Of a stretch of 64,000 nt of DNA, positions 55,839 to 64,000 are shown piece after piece (positions within the stretch are counted from its first letter, which is position 1; the number at the start of each line of letters is the position of its first letter). Source of the DNA: Ariolimax columbianus (taxonomy: Eukaryota; Mollusca; Gastropoda; Stylommatophora; Arionidae); contig JAVGWX010000006.1 in NCBI GenBank assembly GCA_036924085.1, forward strand, positions 40,992,246 through 41,056,245. Direction: 5' to 3'. The notes under the pieces were generated by a model. That model was not told the DNA's origin. It saw only the letters and a list, made by a program, of their open reading frames with translations, and did not search any database. Both the position numbers and the translations under genes were made by a program.

Positions 55839-55973
55839 AGCATCCTTGTGTACTGCTGGCCTTAAATTGTAGGTCATTCCAGAGAAGGGATGGATGCTAC
55901 AGTAATTCTGTGGTTCCTTAAATAAATGTCTAGTTTCTGTTGTGATTCTAGCCTATAGGAAGCCATAACATTG
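55839..55973 (+). ncRNA. H/ACA snoRNA candidate, type 1, unit 1
   Basis: 135 nt. Hairpin I: lower stem AGCATCC (55839-55845) with GGATGCT (55892-55898); upper stem CTG/CAG plus TGGCCT (55857-55862)/AGGTCA (55871-55876); pocket strands TTGTGTA and AGAAGGGAT, leaving 16 nt from upper stem to the H box ACAGTA (55899-55904, ANANNA). Hairpin II: TGTGGTTCCT (55909-55918) with AGGAAGCCATA (55957-55967) around one bulged G; upper CTAG/CTAG; 16 nt to ACA (55968-55970), then three bases. H/ACA RNAs guide pseudouridylation by dyskerin RNPs; the target is unknown. Intronic, sense to LENG8, as usual for animal snoRNAs. Confidence 0.75.
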
Positions 55974-56441
55974 TTTCCTTCTGTGGTTTACTCTTATTTG
56001 GTACTTTCTGTCATTTGTTGTCTTCTGAATGTAAAATGAATAAGAGCTATAGAAAATGGTTGGTATGGTAGAGACAAACAGAACAACTTCAGACAATAGC
56101 CCGTAAATCAGTCTACAAATGATCACTATATCAATCAAACATTCTGAATTTTCCATACTGAAGTATCATCACACATTGAGACACTGTTAAAACACGTTCT
56201 TTTACTCCTAGATACATGTGCATTAGACAGAAATGAATTCAAAGGGCAGAGTATTATCAAGTATTATAATGTTCGTAGTCCAGTTCACATTTCAGATGGG
56301 TGGAGGCACTGATGTGATCGTTGTAGGCAGCTTAACTTGTACTCAATAATTTAAAATAAACCTTTGATTCAAGATGAGCTTACCCTTTTCATTAGATATT
56401 GATTGTAAAGTAATGCTTGCTTTTTATTAAATCACTTTGAC

Positions 56442-56576
56442 AGCATCCTTGTGTACTGCTGGCCTTAAAATATAGGTCATTCCAGAGAAGGGACGGATGC
56501 TACAGTAATACTGTGGTTCCTTAAATAAATTCTTGGTCTCTTCTGTGATGCTAGCTTATAGGAAGCCATAACATTT
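56442..56576 (+). ncRNA. H/ACA snoRNA candidate, type 2, unit 1
   Basis: 135 nt. As type 1, but with a changed hairpin I loop (TTAAAATAT) and GGGAC in the right pocket strand; H box ACAGTA at 56502-56507. Hairpin II keeps the TGTGGTTCCT/AGGAAGCCATA stem, with a different upper stem (TTGG/CTAG, allowing wobble). ACA at 56571-56573. Pocket and box positions are unchanged from type 1. Confidence 0.75.
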
Positions 56577-57044
56577 CCTCTATTTTTTAATTCTTCGTGT
56601 CCATTTGTGTCTAATTGACAAAAAAATGAATAAGAACTATAGAAAATGGTTGGTATGGTAGTGACAGACTACAACTGTTGACGATAGATAGCCTATAAAA
56701 CAAGGTCTTCAAATAACGGCTATATCAACATTCTGATTTCACCACACATTGAAACACTTAAAACATTTTCTTGTATTCCTAAATACATGGGTATTAGACC
56801 ACAATTAACTCAGTGAAGACCACTATACTCTGGACAGAATATCAAAGGGTAGATTATAAAGCTTTATGGTGTTTGTTATCGAGGTAGCATTTCAGACAGT
56901 TGTATGCAAAGATTTTATTGCTGCAGACGACTTAACATGTCCTCAATTATTATCAATGAGTTTCCATTTAAAGATGAGCTTTCCACTTTGATCAAATATC
57001 ATAATGTTCAGTAATGCTTGCCTTCTATTATATTACTTTGTCAG

Positions 57045-57180
57045 AGCATCCTTGTGTACTGCAGGCCTTAAATTATAGGTCATTCCAGAGAAGGGATGGA
57101 TGCTAGAGTAATTCTGTGGCCTCCCTAAATACATAGTTGTTCTCAAATGTGAGGCTGACTTTTAGGGAGCCATAACATTT
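57045..57180 (+). ncRNA. H/ACA snoRNA candidate, type 3, unit 1
   Basis: 136 nt. Hairpin I stem and pocket as in type 1. The H box is AGAGTA (57105-57110), still ANANNA. Hairpin II: TGTGG/CCATA and CTCCCT (57121-57126)/AGGGAG (57164-57169), where a U-A pair of types 1-2 has become C-G; a long upper stem AGTTGTTCTCA/TGAGGCTGACT leaves 14 nt to ACA (57175-57177). A TGAG at 57150-57153 resembles a CAB box, but here it is predicted to be paired, so a Cajal-body role is only a possibility. Confidence 0.75.
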
Positions 57181-57222
57181 GCCCATCTTGTTCTGTTCTT
57201 CTGTTTTGTTTTCTGCCTCCAG

Positions 57223-57288
57223 ACTGTTTTATTGTTTGTTGCCGAAGACCATAAGTGAAAATAATTGTATTTTGAAATGGTTGTCAGA
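57223..57288 (+). other. Candidate noncoding exon, unit 1
   Basis: 66 nt between TTTTCTGCCTCCAG and GTCAGA/GTAAGTAT, 41 nt after the type-3 snoRNA. A stop (TGA) occurs in one LENG8-continuing frame. Could be a cassette, poison or host-transcript exon. Confidence 0.42.
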
Positions 57289-57562
57289 GTAAGTATTTAA
57301 AAAATACAGACATTGGCTAAATAGCATGTATAACAGTAGTGATGGTCATCTCAAGAAACCTTAATTCTGCAGGCCAAGGAGTCATAGTGCTTGGAACAGA
57401 TCCATTGCATTCCATTACATGAGTATTAGACCTCTAGGAAGCCATTAAAGAACACTATACTCTAGCAACAGAATTCAATGTTACTGGAGGTCTAGGAGTG
57501 AATCATTTGTCAAGTTTCTCTCCCCTATTTCATTGTAGACTGTTATTCTATTACATCAACAG

Positions 57563-57697
57563 AGCATCCTTGTGTACTGCTGGCCTTAAATTGTAGGTCA
57601 TTCCAGAGAAGGGATGGATGCTACAGTAATTCTGTGGTTCCTTAAATAAATGTCTAGTTTCTGTTGTGATTCTAGCCTATAGGAAGCCATAACATTG
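57563..57697 (+). ncRNA. H/ACA snoRNA candidate, type 1, unit 2
   Basis: Core identical to 55839-55973, exactly 1,724 bp later. Confidence 0.75.
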
Positions 57698-58165
57698 TTT
57701 CCTTCTGTGGTTTACTCTTATTTGGTACTTTCTGTCATTTGTTGTCTTCTGAATATAAAATGAATAAGAGCTATAGAAAATGGTTGGTATGGTAGAGACA
57801 AACAGAACAACTTCAGACAATAGCCCGTAAATCAGTCTACAAATGATCACTATATCAATCAAACATTCTGAATTTTCCATACTGAAGTATCATCACACAT
57901 TGAGACACTGTTAAAACACGTTCTTTTACTCCTAGATACATGTGCATTAGACAGAAATGAATTCAAAGGGCAGAGTATTATCAAGTATTATAATGTTCGT
58001 AGTCCAGTTCACATTTCAGATGGGTGGAGGCACTGATGTGATCGTTGTAGGCAGCTTAACTTGTACTCAATAATTTAAAATAAACCTTTGATTCAAGATG
58101 AGCTTACCCTTTTCATTAGATATTGATTGTAAAGTAATGCTTGCTTTTTATTAAATCACTTTGAC

Positions 58166-58300
58166 AGCATCCTTGTGTACTGCTGGCCTTAAAATATAGG
58201 TCATTCCAGAGAAGGGACGGATGCTACAGTAATACTGTGGTTCCTTAAATAAATTCTTGGTCTCTTCTGTGATGCTAGCTTATAGGAAGCCATAACATTT
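58166..58300 (+). ncRNA. H/ACA snoRNA candidate, type 2, unit 2
   Basis: Core identical to 56442-56576. Confidence 0.75.
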
Positions 58301-58768
58301 CCTCTATTTTTTAATTCTTCGTGTCCATTTGTGTCTAATTGACAAAAAAATGAATAAGAACTATAGAAAATGGTTGGTATGGTAGTGACAGACTACAACT
58401 GTTGACGATAGATAGCCTATAAAACAAGGTCTTCAAATAACGGCTATATCAACATTCTGATTTCACCACACATTGAAACACTTAAAACATTTTCTTGTAT
58501 TCCTAAATACATGGGTATTAGACCACAATTAACTCAGTGAAGACCACTATACTCTGGACAGAATATCAAAGGGTAGATTATAAAGCTTTATGGTGTTTGT
58601 TATCGAGGTAGCATTTCAGACAGTTGTATGCAAAGATTTTATTGCTGCAGACGACTTAACATGTCCTCAATTATTATCAATGAGTTTCCATTTAAAGATG
58701 AGCTTTCCACTTTGATCAAATATCATAATGTTCAGTAATGCTTGCCTTCTATTATATTACTTTGTCAG

Positions 58769-58904
58769 AGCATCCTTGTGTACTGCAGGCCTTAAATTAT
58801 AGGTCATTCCAGAGAAGGGATGGATGCTAGAGTAATTCTGTGGCCTCCCTAAATACATAGTTGTTCTCAAATGTGAGGCTGACTTTTAGGGAGCCATAAC
58901 ATTT
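58769..58904 (+). ncRNA. H/ACA snoRNA candidate, type 3, unit 2
   Basis: Core identical to 57045-57180, including the AGAGTA H box. Confidence 0.75.
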
Positions 58905-58946
58905 GCCCATCTTGTTCTGTCCTTCTGTTTTGTTTTCTGCCTCCAG

Positions 58947-59012
58947 ACTGTTTTATTGTTTGTTGCCGAAGACCATAAGTGAAAATAATTGTATTTTGAA
59001 ATGGTTGTCAGA
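58947..59012 (+). other. Candidate noncoding exon, unit 2
   Basis: Same acceptor and donor as 57223-57288. Confidence 0.42.
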
Positions 59013-59286
59013 GTAAGTATTTAAAAAATACAGACATTGGCTAAATAGCATGTATAACAGTAGTGATGGTCATCTCAAGAAACCTTAATTCTGCAGGCCA
59101 AGGAGTCATAGTGCTTGGAACAGATCCATTGCATTCCATTACATGAGTATTAGACCTCTAGGAAGCCATTAAAGAACACTATACTCTAGCAACAGAATTC
59201 AATGTTACTGGAGGTCTAGGAGTGAATCATTTGTCAAGTTTCTCTCCCCTATTTCATTGTAGACTGTTATTCTATTACATCAACAG

Positions 59287-59421
59287 AGCATCCTTGTGTA
59301 CTGCTGGCCTTAAATTGTAGGTCATTCCAGAGAAGGGATGGATGCTACAGTAATTCTGTGGTTCCTTAAATAAATGTCTAGTTTCTGTTGTGATTCTAGC
59401 CTATAGGAAGCCATAACATTG
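59287..59421 (+). ncRNA. H/ACA snoRNA candidate, type 1, unit 3
   Basis: Core identical to 55839-55973. Confidence 0.75.
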
Positions 59422-59889
59422 TTTCCTTCTGTGGTTTACTCTTATTTGGTACTTTCTGTCATTTGTTGTCTTCTGAATATAAAATGAATAAGAGCTATAG
59501 AAAATGGTTGGTATGGTAGAGACAAACAGAACAACTTCAGACAATAGCCCGTAAATCAGTCTACAAATGATCACTATATCAATCAAACATTCTGAATTTT
59601 CCATACTGAAGTATCATCACACATTGAGACACTGTTAAAACACGTTCTTTTACTCCTAGATACATGTGCATTAGACAGAAATGAATTCAAAGGGCAGAGT
59701 ATTATCAAGTATTATAATGTTCGTAGTCCAGTTCACATTTCAGATGGGTGGAGGCACTGATGTGATCGTTGTAGGCAGCTTAACTTGTACTCAATTATTT
59801 AAAATAAACCTTTGATTCAAGATGAGCTTACCCTTTTCATTAGATATTGATTGTAAAGTAATGCTTGCTTTTTATTAAATCACTTTGAC

Positions 59890-60024
59890 AGCATCCTTGT
59901 GTACTGCTGGCCTTAAAATATAGGTCATTCCAGAGAAGGGACGGATGCTACAGTAATACTGTGGTTCCTTAAATAAATTCTTGGTCTCTTCTGTGATGCT
60001 AGCTTATAGGAAGCCATAACATTT
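59890..60024 (+). ncRNA. H/ACA snoRNA candidate, type 2, unit 3
   Basis: Core identical to 56442-56576; the flanking T-run after the ACA is changed (TTTTTTTATT). Confidence 0.75.
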
Positions 60025-60492
60025 CCTCTATTTTTTTATTCTTCGTGTCCATTTGTGTCTAATTGACAAAAAAATGAATAAGAACTATAGAAAATGGTTG
60101 GTATGGTAGTGACAGACTACAACTGTTGACGATAGATAGCCTATAAAACAAGGTCTTCAAATAATGGCTATATCAACATTCTGATTTCACCACACATTGA
60201 AACACTTAAAACATTTTCTTGTATTCCTAAATACATGGGTATTAGACCACAATTAACTCAGTGAAGACCACTATACTCTGGACAGAATATCAAAGGGTAT
60301 ATTATAAAGCTTTATGGTGTTTGTTATCGAGGTAGCATTTCAGACAGTTGTATGCAAAGATTTTATTGCTGCAGACGACTTAACATGTCCTCAATTATTA
60401 TCAATGAGTTTCCATTTAAAGATGAGCTTTCCACTTTGATCAAATATCATAATGTTCAGTAATGCTTGCCTTCTATTATATTACTTTGTCAG

Positions 60493-60628
60493 AGCATCCT
60501 TGTGTACTGCAGGCCTTAAATTATAGGTCATTCCAGAGAAGGGATGGATGCTAGAGTAATTCTGTGGCCTCCCTAAATACATAGTTGTTCTCAAATGTGA
60601 GGCTGACTTTTAGGGAGCCATAACATTT
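60493..60628 (+). ncRNA. H/ACA snoRNA candidate, type 3, unit 3
   Basis: Core identical to 57045-57180. Confidence 0.75.
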
Positions 60629-60670
60629 GCCCATCTTGTTCTGTCCTTCTGTTTTGTTTTCTGCCTCCAG

Positions 60671-60736
60671 ACTGTTTTATTGTTTGTTGCCGAAGACCAT
60701 AAGTGAAAATAATTGTATTTTGAAATGGTTGTCAGA
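60671..60736 (+). other. Candidate noncoding exon, unit 3
   Basis: Same acceptor and donor as 57223-57288. Confidence 0.42.
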
Positions 60737-61010
60737 GTAAGTATTTAAAAAATACAGACATTGGCTAAATAGCATGTATAACAGTAGTGATGGTCATCTC
60801 AAGAAACCTTAATTCTGCAGGCCAAGGAGTCATAGTGCTTGGAACAGATCCATTGCATTCCATTACATGAGTATTAGACCTCTAGGAAGCCATTAAAGAA
60901 CACTATACTCTAGCAACAGAATTCAATGTTACTGGAGGTCTAGGAGTGAATCATTTGTCAAGTTTCTCTCCCCTATTTCATTGTAGACTGTTATTCTATT
61001 ACATCAACAG

Positions 61011-61145
61011 AGCATCCTTGTGTACTGCTGGCCTTAAATTGTAGGTCATTCCAGAGAAGGGATGGATGCTACAGTAATTCTGTGGTTCCTTAAATAAATG
61101 TCTAGTTTCTGTTGTGATTCTAGCCTATAGGAAGCCATAACATTG
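61011..61145 (+). ncRNA. H/ACA snoRNA candidate, type 1, unit 4
   Basis: Core identical to 55839-55973. Confidence 0.75.
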
Positions 61146-61613
61146 TTTCCTTCTGTGGTTTACTCTTATTTGGTACTTTCTGTCATTTGTTGTCTTCTGA
61201 ATATAAAATGAATAAGAGCTATAGAAAATGGTTGGTATGGTAGAGACAAACAGAACAACTTCAGACAATAGCCCGTAAATCAGTCTACAAATGATCACTA
61301 TATCAATCAAACATTCTGAATTTTCCATACTGAAGTATCATCACACATTGAGACACTGTTAAAACACGTTCTTTTACTCCTAGATACATGTGCATTAGAC
61401 AGAAATGAATTCAAAGGGCAGAGTATTATCAAGTATTATAATGTTCGTAGTCCAGTTCACATTTCAGATGGGTGGAGGCACTGATGTGATCGTTGTAGGC
61501 AGCTTAACTTGTACTCAATTATTTAAAATAAACCTTTGATTCAAGATGAGCTTACCCTTTTCATTAGATATTGATTGTAAAGTAATGCTTGCTTTTTATT
61601 AAATCACTTTGAC

Positions 61614-61748
61614 AGCATCCTTGTGTACTGCTGGCCTTAAAATATAGGTCATTCCAGAGAAGGGACGGATGCTACAGTAATACTGTGGTTCCTTAAATAA
61701 ATTCTTGGTCTCTTCTGTGATGCTAGCTTATAGGAAGCCATAACATTT
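61614..61748 (+). ncRNA. H/ACA snoRNA candidate, type 2, unit 4
   Basis: Core identical to 56442-56576. Confidence 0.75.
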
Positions 61749-62216
61749 CCTCTATTTTTTTATTCTTCGTGTCCATTTGTGTCTAATTGACAAAAAAATG
61801 AATAAGAACTATAGAAAATGGTTGGTATGGTAGTGACAGACTACAACTGTTGACGATAGATAGCCTATAAAACAAGGTCTTCAAATAATGGCTATATCAA
61901 CATTCTGATTTCACCACACATTGAAACACTTAAAACATTTTCTTGTATTCCTAAATACATGGGTATTAGACCACAATTAACTCAGTGAAGACCACTATAC
62001 TCTGGACAGAATATCAAAGGGTATATTATAAAGCTTTATGGTGTTTGTTATCGAGGTAGCATTTCAGACAGTTGTATGCAAAGATTTTATTGCTGCAGAC
62101 GACTTAACATGTCCTCAATTATTATCAATGAGTTTCCATTTAAAGATGAGCTTTCCACTTTGATCAAATATCATAATGTTCAGTAATGCTTGCCTTCTAT
62201 TATATTACTTTGTCAG

Positions 62217-62352
62217 AGCATCCTTGTGTACTGCAGGCCTTAAATTATAGGTCATTCCAGAGAAGGGATGGATGCTAGAGTAATTCTGTGGCCTCCCTAA
62301 ATACATAGTTGTTCTCAAATGTGAGGCTGACTTTTAGGGAGCCATAACATTT
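62217..62352 (+). ncRNA. H/ACA snoRNA candidate, type 3, unit 4
   Basis: Core identical to 57045-57180. Confidence 0.75.
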
Positions 62353-62394
62353 GCCCATCTTGTTCTGTCCTTCTGTTTTGTTTTCTGCCTCCAG

Positions 62395-62460
62395 ACTGTT
62401 TTATTGTTTGTTGCCGAAGACCATAAGTGAAAATAATTGTATTTTGAAATGGTTGTCAGA
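62395..62460 (+). other. Candidate noncoding exon, unit 4
   Basis: Same acceptor and donor as 57223-57288. Confidence 0.42.
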
Positions 62461-62734
62461 GTAAGTATTTAAAAAATACAGACATTGGCTAAATAGCATG
62501 TATAACAGTAGTGATGGTCATCTCAAGAAACCTTAATTCTGCAGGCCAAGGAGTCATAGTGCTTGGAACAGATCCATTGCATTCCATTACATGAGTATTA
62601 GACCTCTAGGAAGCCATTAAAGAACACTATACTCTAGCAACAGAATTCAATGTTACTGGAGGTCTAGGAGTGAATCATTTGTCAAGTTTCTCTCCCCTAT
62701 TTCATTGTAGACTGTTATTCTATTACATCAACAG

Positions 62735-62869
62735 AGCATCCTTGTGTACTGCTGGCCTTAAATTGTAGGTCATTCCAGAGAAGGGATGGATGCTACAGTA
62801 ATTCTGTGGTTCCTTAAATAAATGTCTAGTTTCTGTTGTGATTCTAGCCTATAGGAAGCCATAACATTG
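62735..62869 (+). ncRNA. H/ACA snoRNA candidate, type 1, unit 5
   Basis: Core identical to 55839-55973. Confidence 0.75.
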
Positions 62870-63337
62870 TTTCCTTCTGTGGTTTACTCTTATTTGGTAC
62901 TTTCTGTCATTTGTTGTCTTCTGAATATAAAATGAATAAGAGCTATAGAAAATGGTTGGTATGGTAGAGACAAACAGAACAACTTCAGACAATAGCCCGT
63001 AAATCAGTCTACAAATGATCACTATATCAATCAAACATTCTGAATTTTCCATACTGAAGTATCATCACACATTGAGACACTGTTAAAACACGTTCTTTTA
63101 CTCCTAGATACATGTGCATTAGACAGAAATGAATTCAAAGGGCAGAGTATTATCAAGTATTATAATGTTCGTAGTCCAGTTCACATTTCAGATGGGTGGA
63201 GGCACTGATGTGATCGTTGTAGGCAGCTTAACTTGTACTCAATTATTTAAAATAAACCTTTGATTCAAGATGAGCTTACCCTTTTCATTAGATATTGATT
63301 GTAAAGTAATGCTTGCTTTTTATTAAATCACTTTGAC

Positions 63338-63472
63338 AGCATCCTTGTGTACTGCTGGCCTTAAAATATAGGTCATTCCAGAGAAGGGACGGATGCTACA
63401 GTAATACTGTGGTTCCTTAAATAAATTCTTGGTCTCTTCTGTGATGCTAGCTTATAGGAAGCCATAACATTT
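63338..63472 (+). ncRNA. H/ACA snoRNA candidate, type 2, unit 5
   Basis: Core identical to 56442-56576. Confidence 0.75.
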
Positions 63473-63940
63473 CCTCTATTTTTTTATTCTTCGTGTCCAT
63501 TTGTGTCTAATTGACAAAAAAATGAATAAGAACTATAGAAAATGGTTGGTATGGTAGTGACAGACTACAACTGTTGACGATAGATAGCCTATAAAACAAG
63601 GTCTTCAAATAATGGCTATATCAACATTCTGATTTCACCACACATTGAAACACTTAAAACATTTTCTTGTATTCCTAAATACATGGGTATTAGACCACAA
63701 TTAACTCAGTGAAGACCACTATACTCTGGACAGAATATCAAAGGGTATATTATAAAGCTTTATGGTGTTTGTTATCGAGGTAGCATTTCAGACAGTTGTA
63801 TGCAAAGATTTTATTGCTGCAGACGACTTAACATGTCCTCAATTATTATCAATGAGTTTCCATTTAAAGATGAGCTTTCCACTTTGATCAAATATCATAA
63901 TGTTCAGTAATGCTTGCCTTCTATTATATTACTTTGTCAG

Positions 63941-64000
63941 AGCATCCTTGTGTACTGCAGGCCTTAAATTATAGGTCATTCCAGAGAAGGGATGGATGCT
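63941..64000 (+). ncRNA. H/ACA snoRNA candidate, type 3, unit 5, cut by the window
   Basis: Only hairpin I is present; the window ends exactly after GGATGCT. The H box and hairpin II lie outside. Confidence 0.7.

Larger units (their letters stand above)
55721..64000 (+). repeat. 1,724 bp higher-order tandem array in LENG8 intron 7
   Basis: Four complete units (starting 55721, 57445, 59169, 60893) and a partial fifth from 62617. Each unit has three related but diverged monomers (spacing 603, 603, 518). Copies differ at only a few sites; units 1-2 share AATAATTTAAA and GGGTAGATT, units 3-5 AATTATTTAAA, and GGGTATATT except where noted. Monomers diverge strongly outside the snoRNA cores. The array runs past the window end. 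An ancestral diverged unit lies at 53533-55051. Very high identity means copy number could be wrong in the assembly. Confidence 0.97.

Noticed and set aside
55839..55930. Repeated coding exon reading HPCVLLALNYRSFQRR
   Set aside because: A frame after CAG is open in types 1 and 2, but type 3 has TAG and the founder copy is frameshifted, while stems and boxes are kept. RNA structure explains the conservation better.
55953..63052. Five identical 67-residue minus-strand frames
   Set aside because: They are the same satellite unit read backwards; no start context, splice signal or homology, and the monomers diverge without codon bias.
53533..64000. Pre-microRNA cluster
   Set aside because: Hairpin I alone is about 60 nt, but it has a large internal loop at the place a mature miRNA duplex would need pairing, and the H box, hairpin II and ACA are conserved with it.

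Overview
This is metazoan nuclear DNA. Genes are split by GT-AG introns, most of the length is decayed retrotransposon and minisatellite, and the two recognisable protein genes have animal architecture. The mix of RTE/CR1/RNase-H LINEs, tRNA-derived SINEs and a secreted WAP-like cysteine-rich gene suits a mollusc or another lophotrochozoan, but that placement is a weak inference.

Layout. 1-6.8 kb: retrotransposon ends, (GAA)n tracts, two SINEs with perfect target-site duplications and a 33-34 bp minisatellite. 6.8-25.3 kb, minus strand: a split gene for a small secreted protein. It has a CCAAT and TATA promoter, a signal-peptide exon and three paralogous phase 1-1 exons, each with a six-cysteine WAP-like module. 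Its introns hold nested LINEs, SINEs and a 30 bp satellite. 25.4-40.1 kb: no host gene recognised. This part has a nearly complete CR1-like LINE 3' portion, a broken Merlin-type DNA transposon, RNase-H LINE copies and a 40 bp minisatellite with its own 240 bp higher-order period. 40.1-52.5 kb, plus strand: seven exons of a LENG8 homologue (THP3/SAC3 family), ending at a donor site; the C-terminal exons lie beyond the window.

52.5-64.0 kb is the most remarkable part. LENG8 intron 7 (longer than 11.4 kb and not closed in the window) carries a tandem array whose 1,724 bp unit holds three diverged monomers spaced 603, 603 and 518 bp. Each monomer contains one conserved block of about 135 nt. Folded by hand, the block has the layout of a two-hairpin box H/ACA snoRNA: hairpin, H box (ACAGTA or AGAGTA), hairpin, ACA, three bases. 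The upper stem lies 14-16 nt from the following box in each hairpin examined, and paralogues show compensatory base-pair change in hairpin II. Eighteen copies are visible: one degenerate founder, sixteen apparently good ones and one cut by the window edge. Each type-3 copy is followed 41-42 nt later by a plausible acceptor and, 66-67 nt after that, a plausible donor, so the array may also make small noncoding exons. A 669 bp piggyBac-like MITE with a TTAA duplication separates the old unit from the homogenised ones.

The LINEs and SINEs are linked. RNase-H LINE copies end in (GAA)n, several copies of an abundant 340 bp SINE end the same way, and three truncated RNase-H LINEs are inserted inside CR1-like copies, each with a recognisable duplication. 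All folding, splice-site and alignment statements were made by eye; no search or folding program was run.
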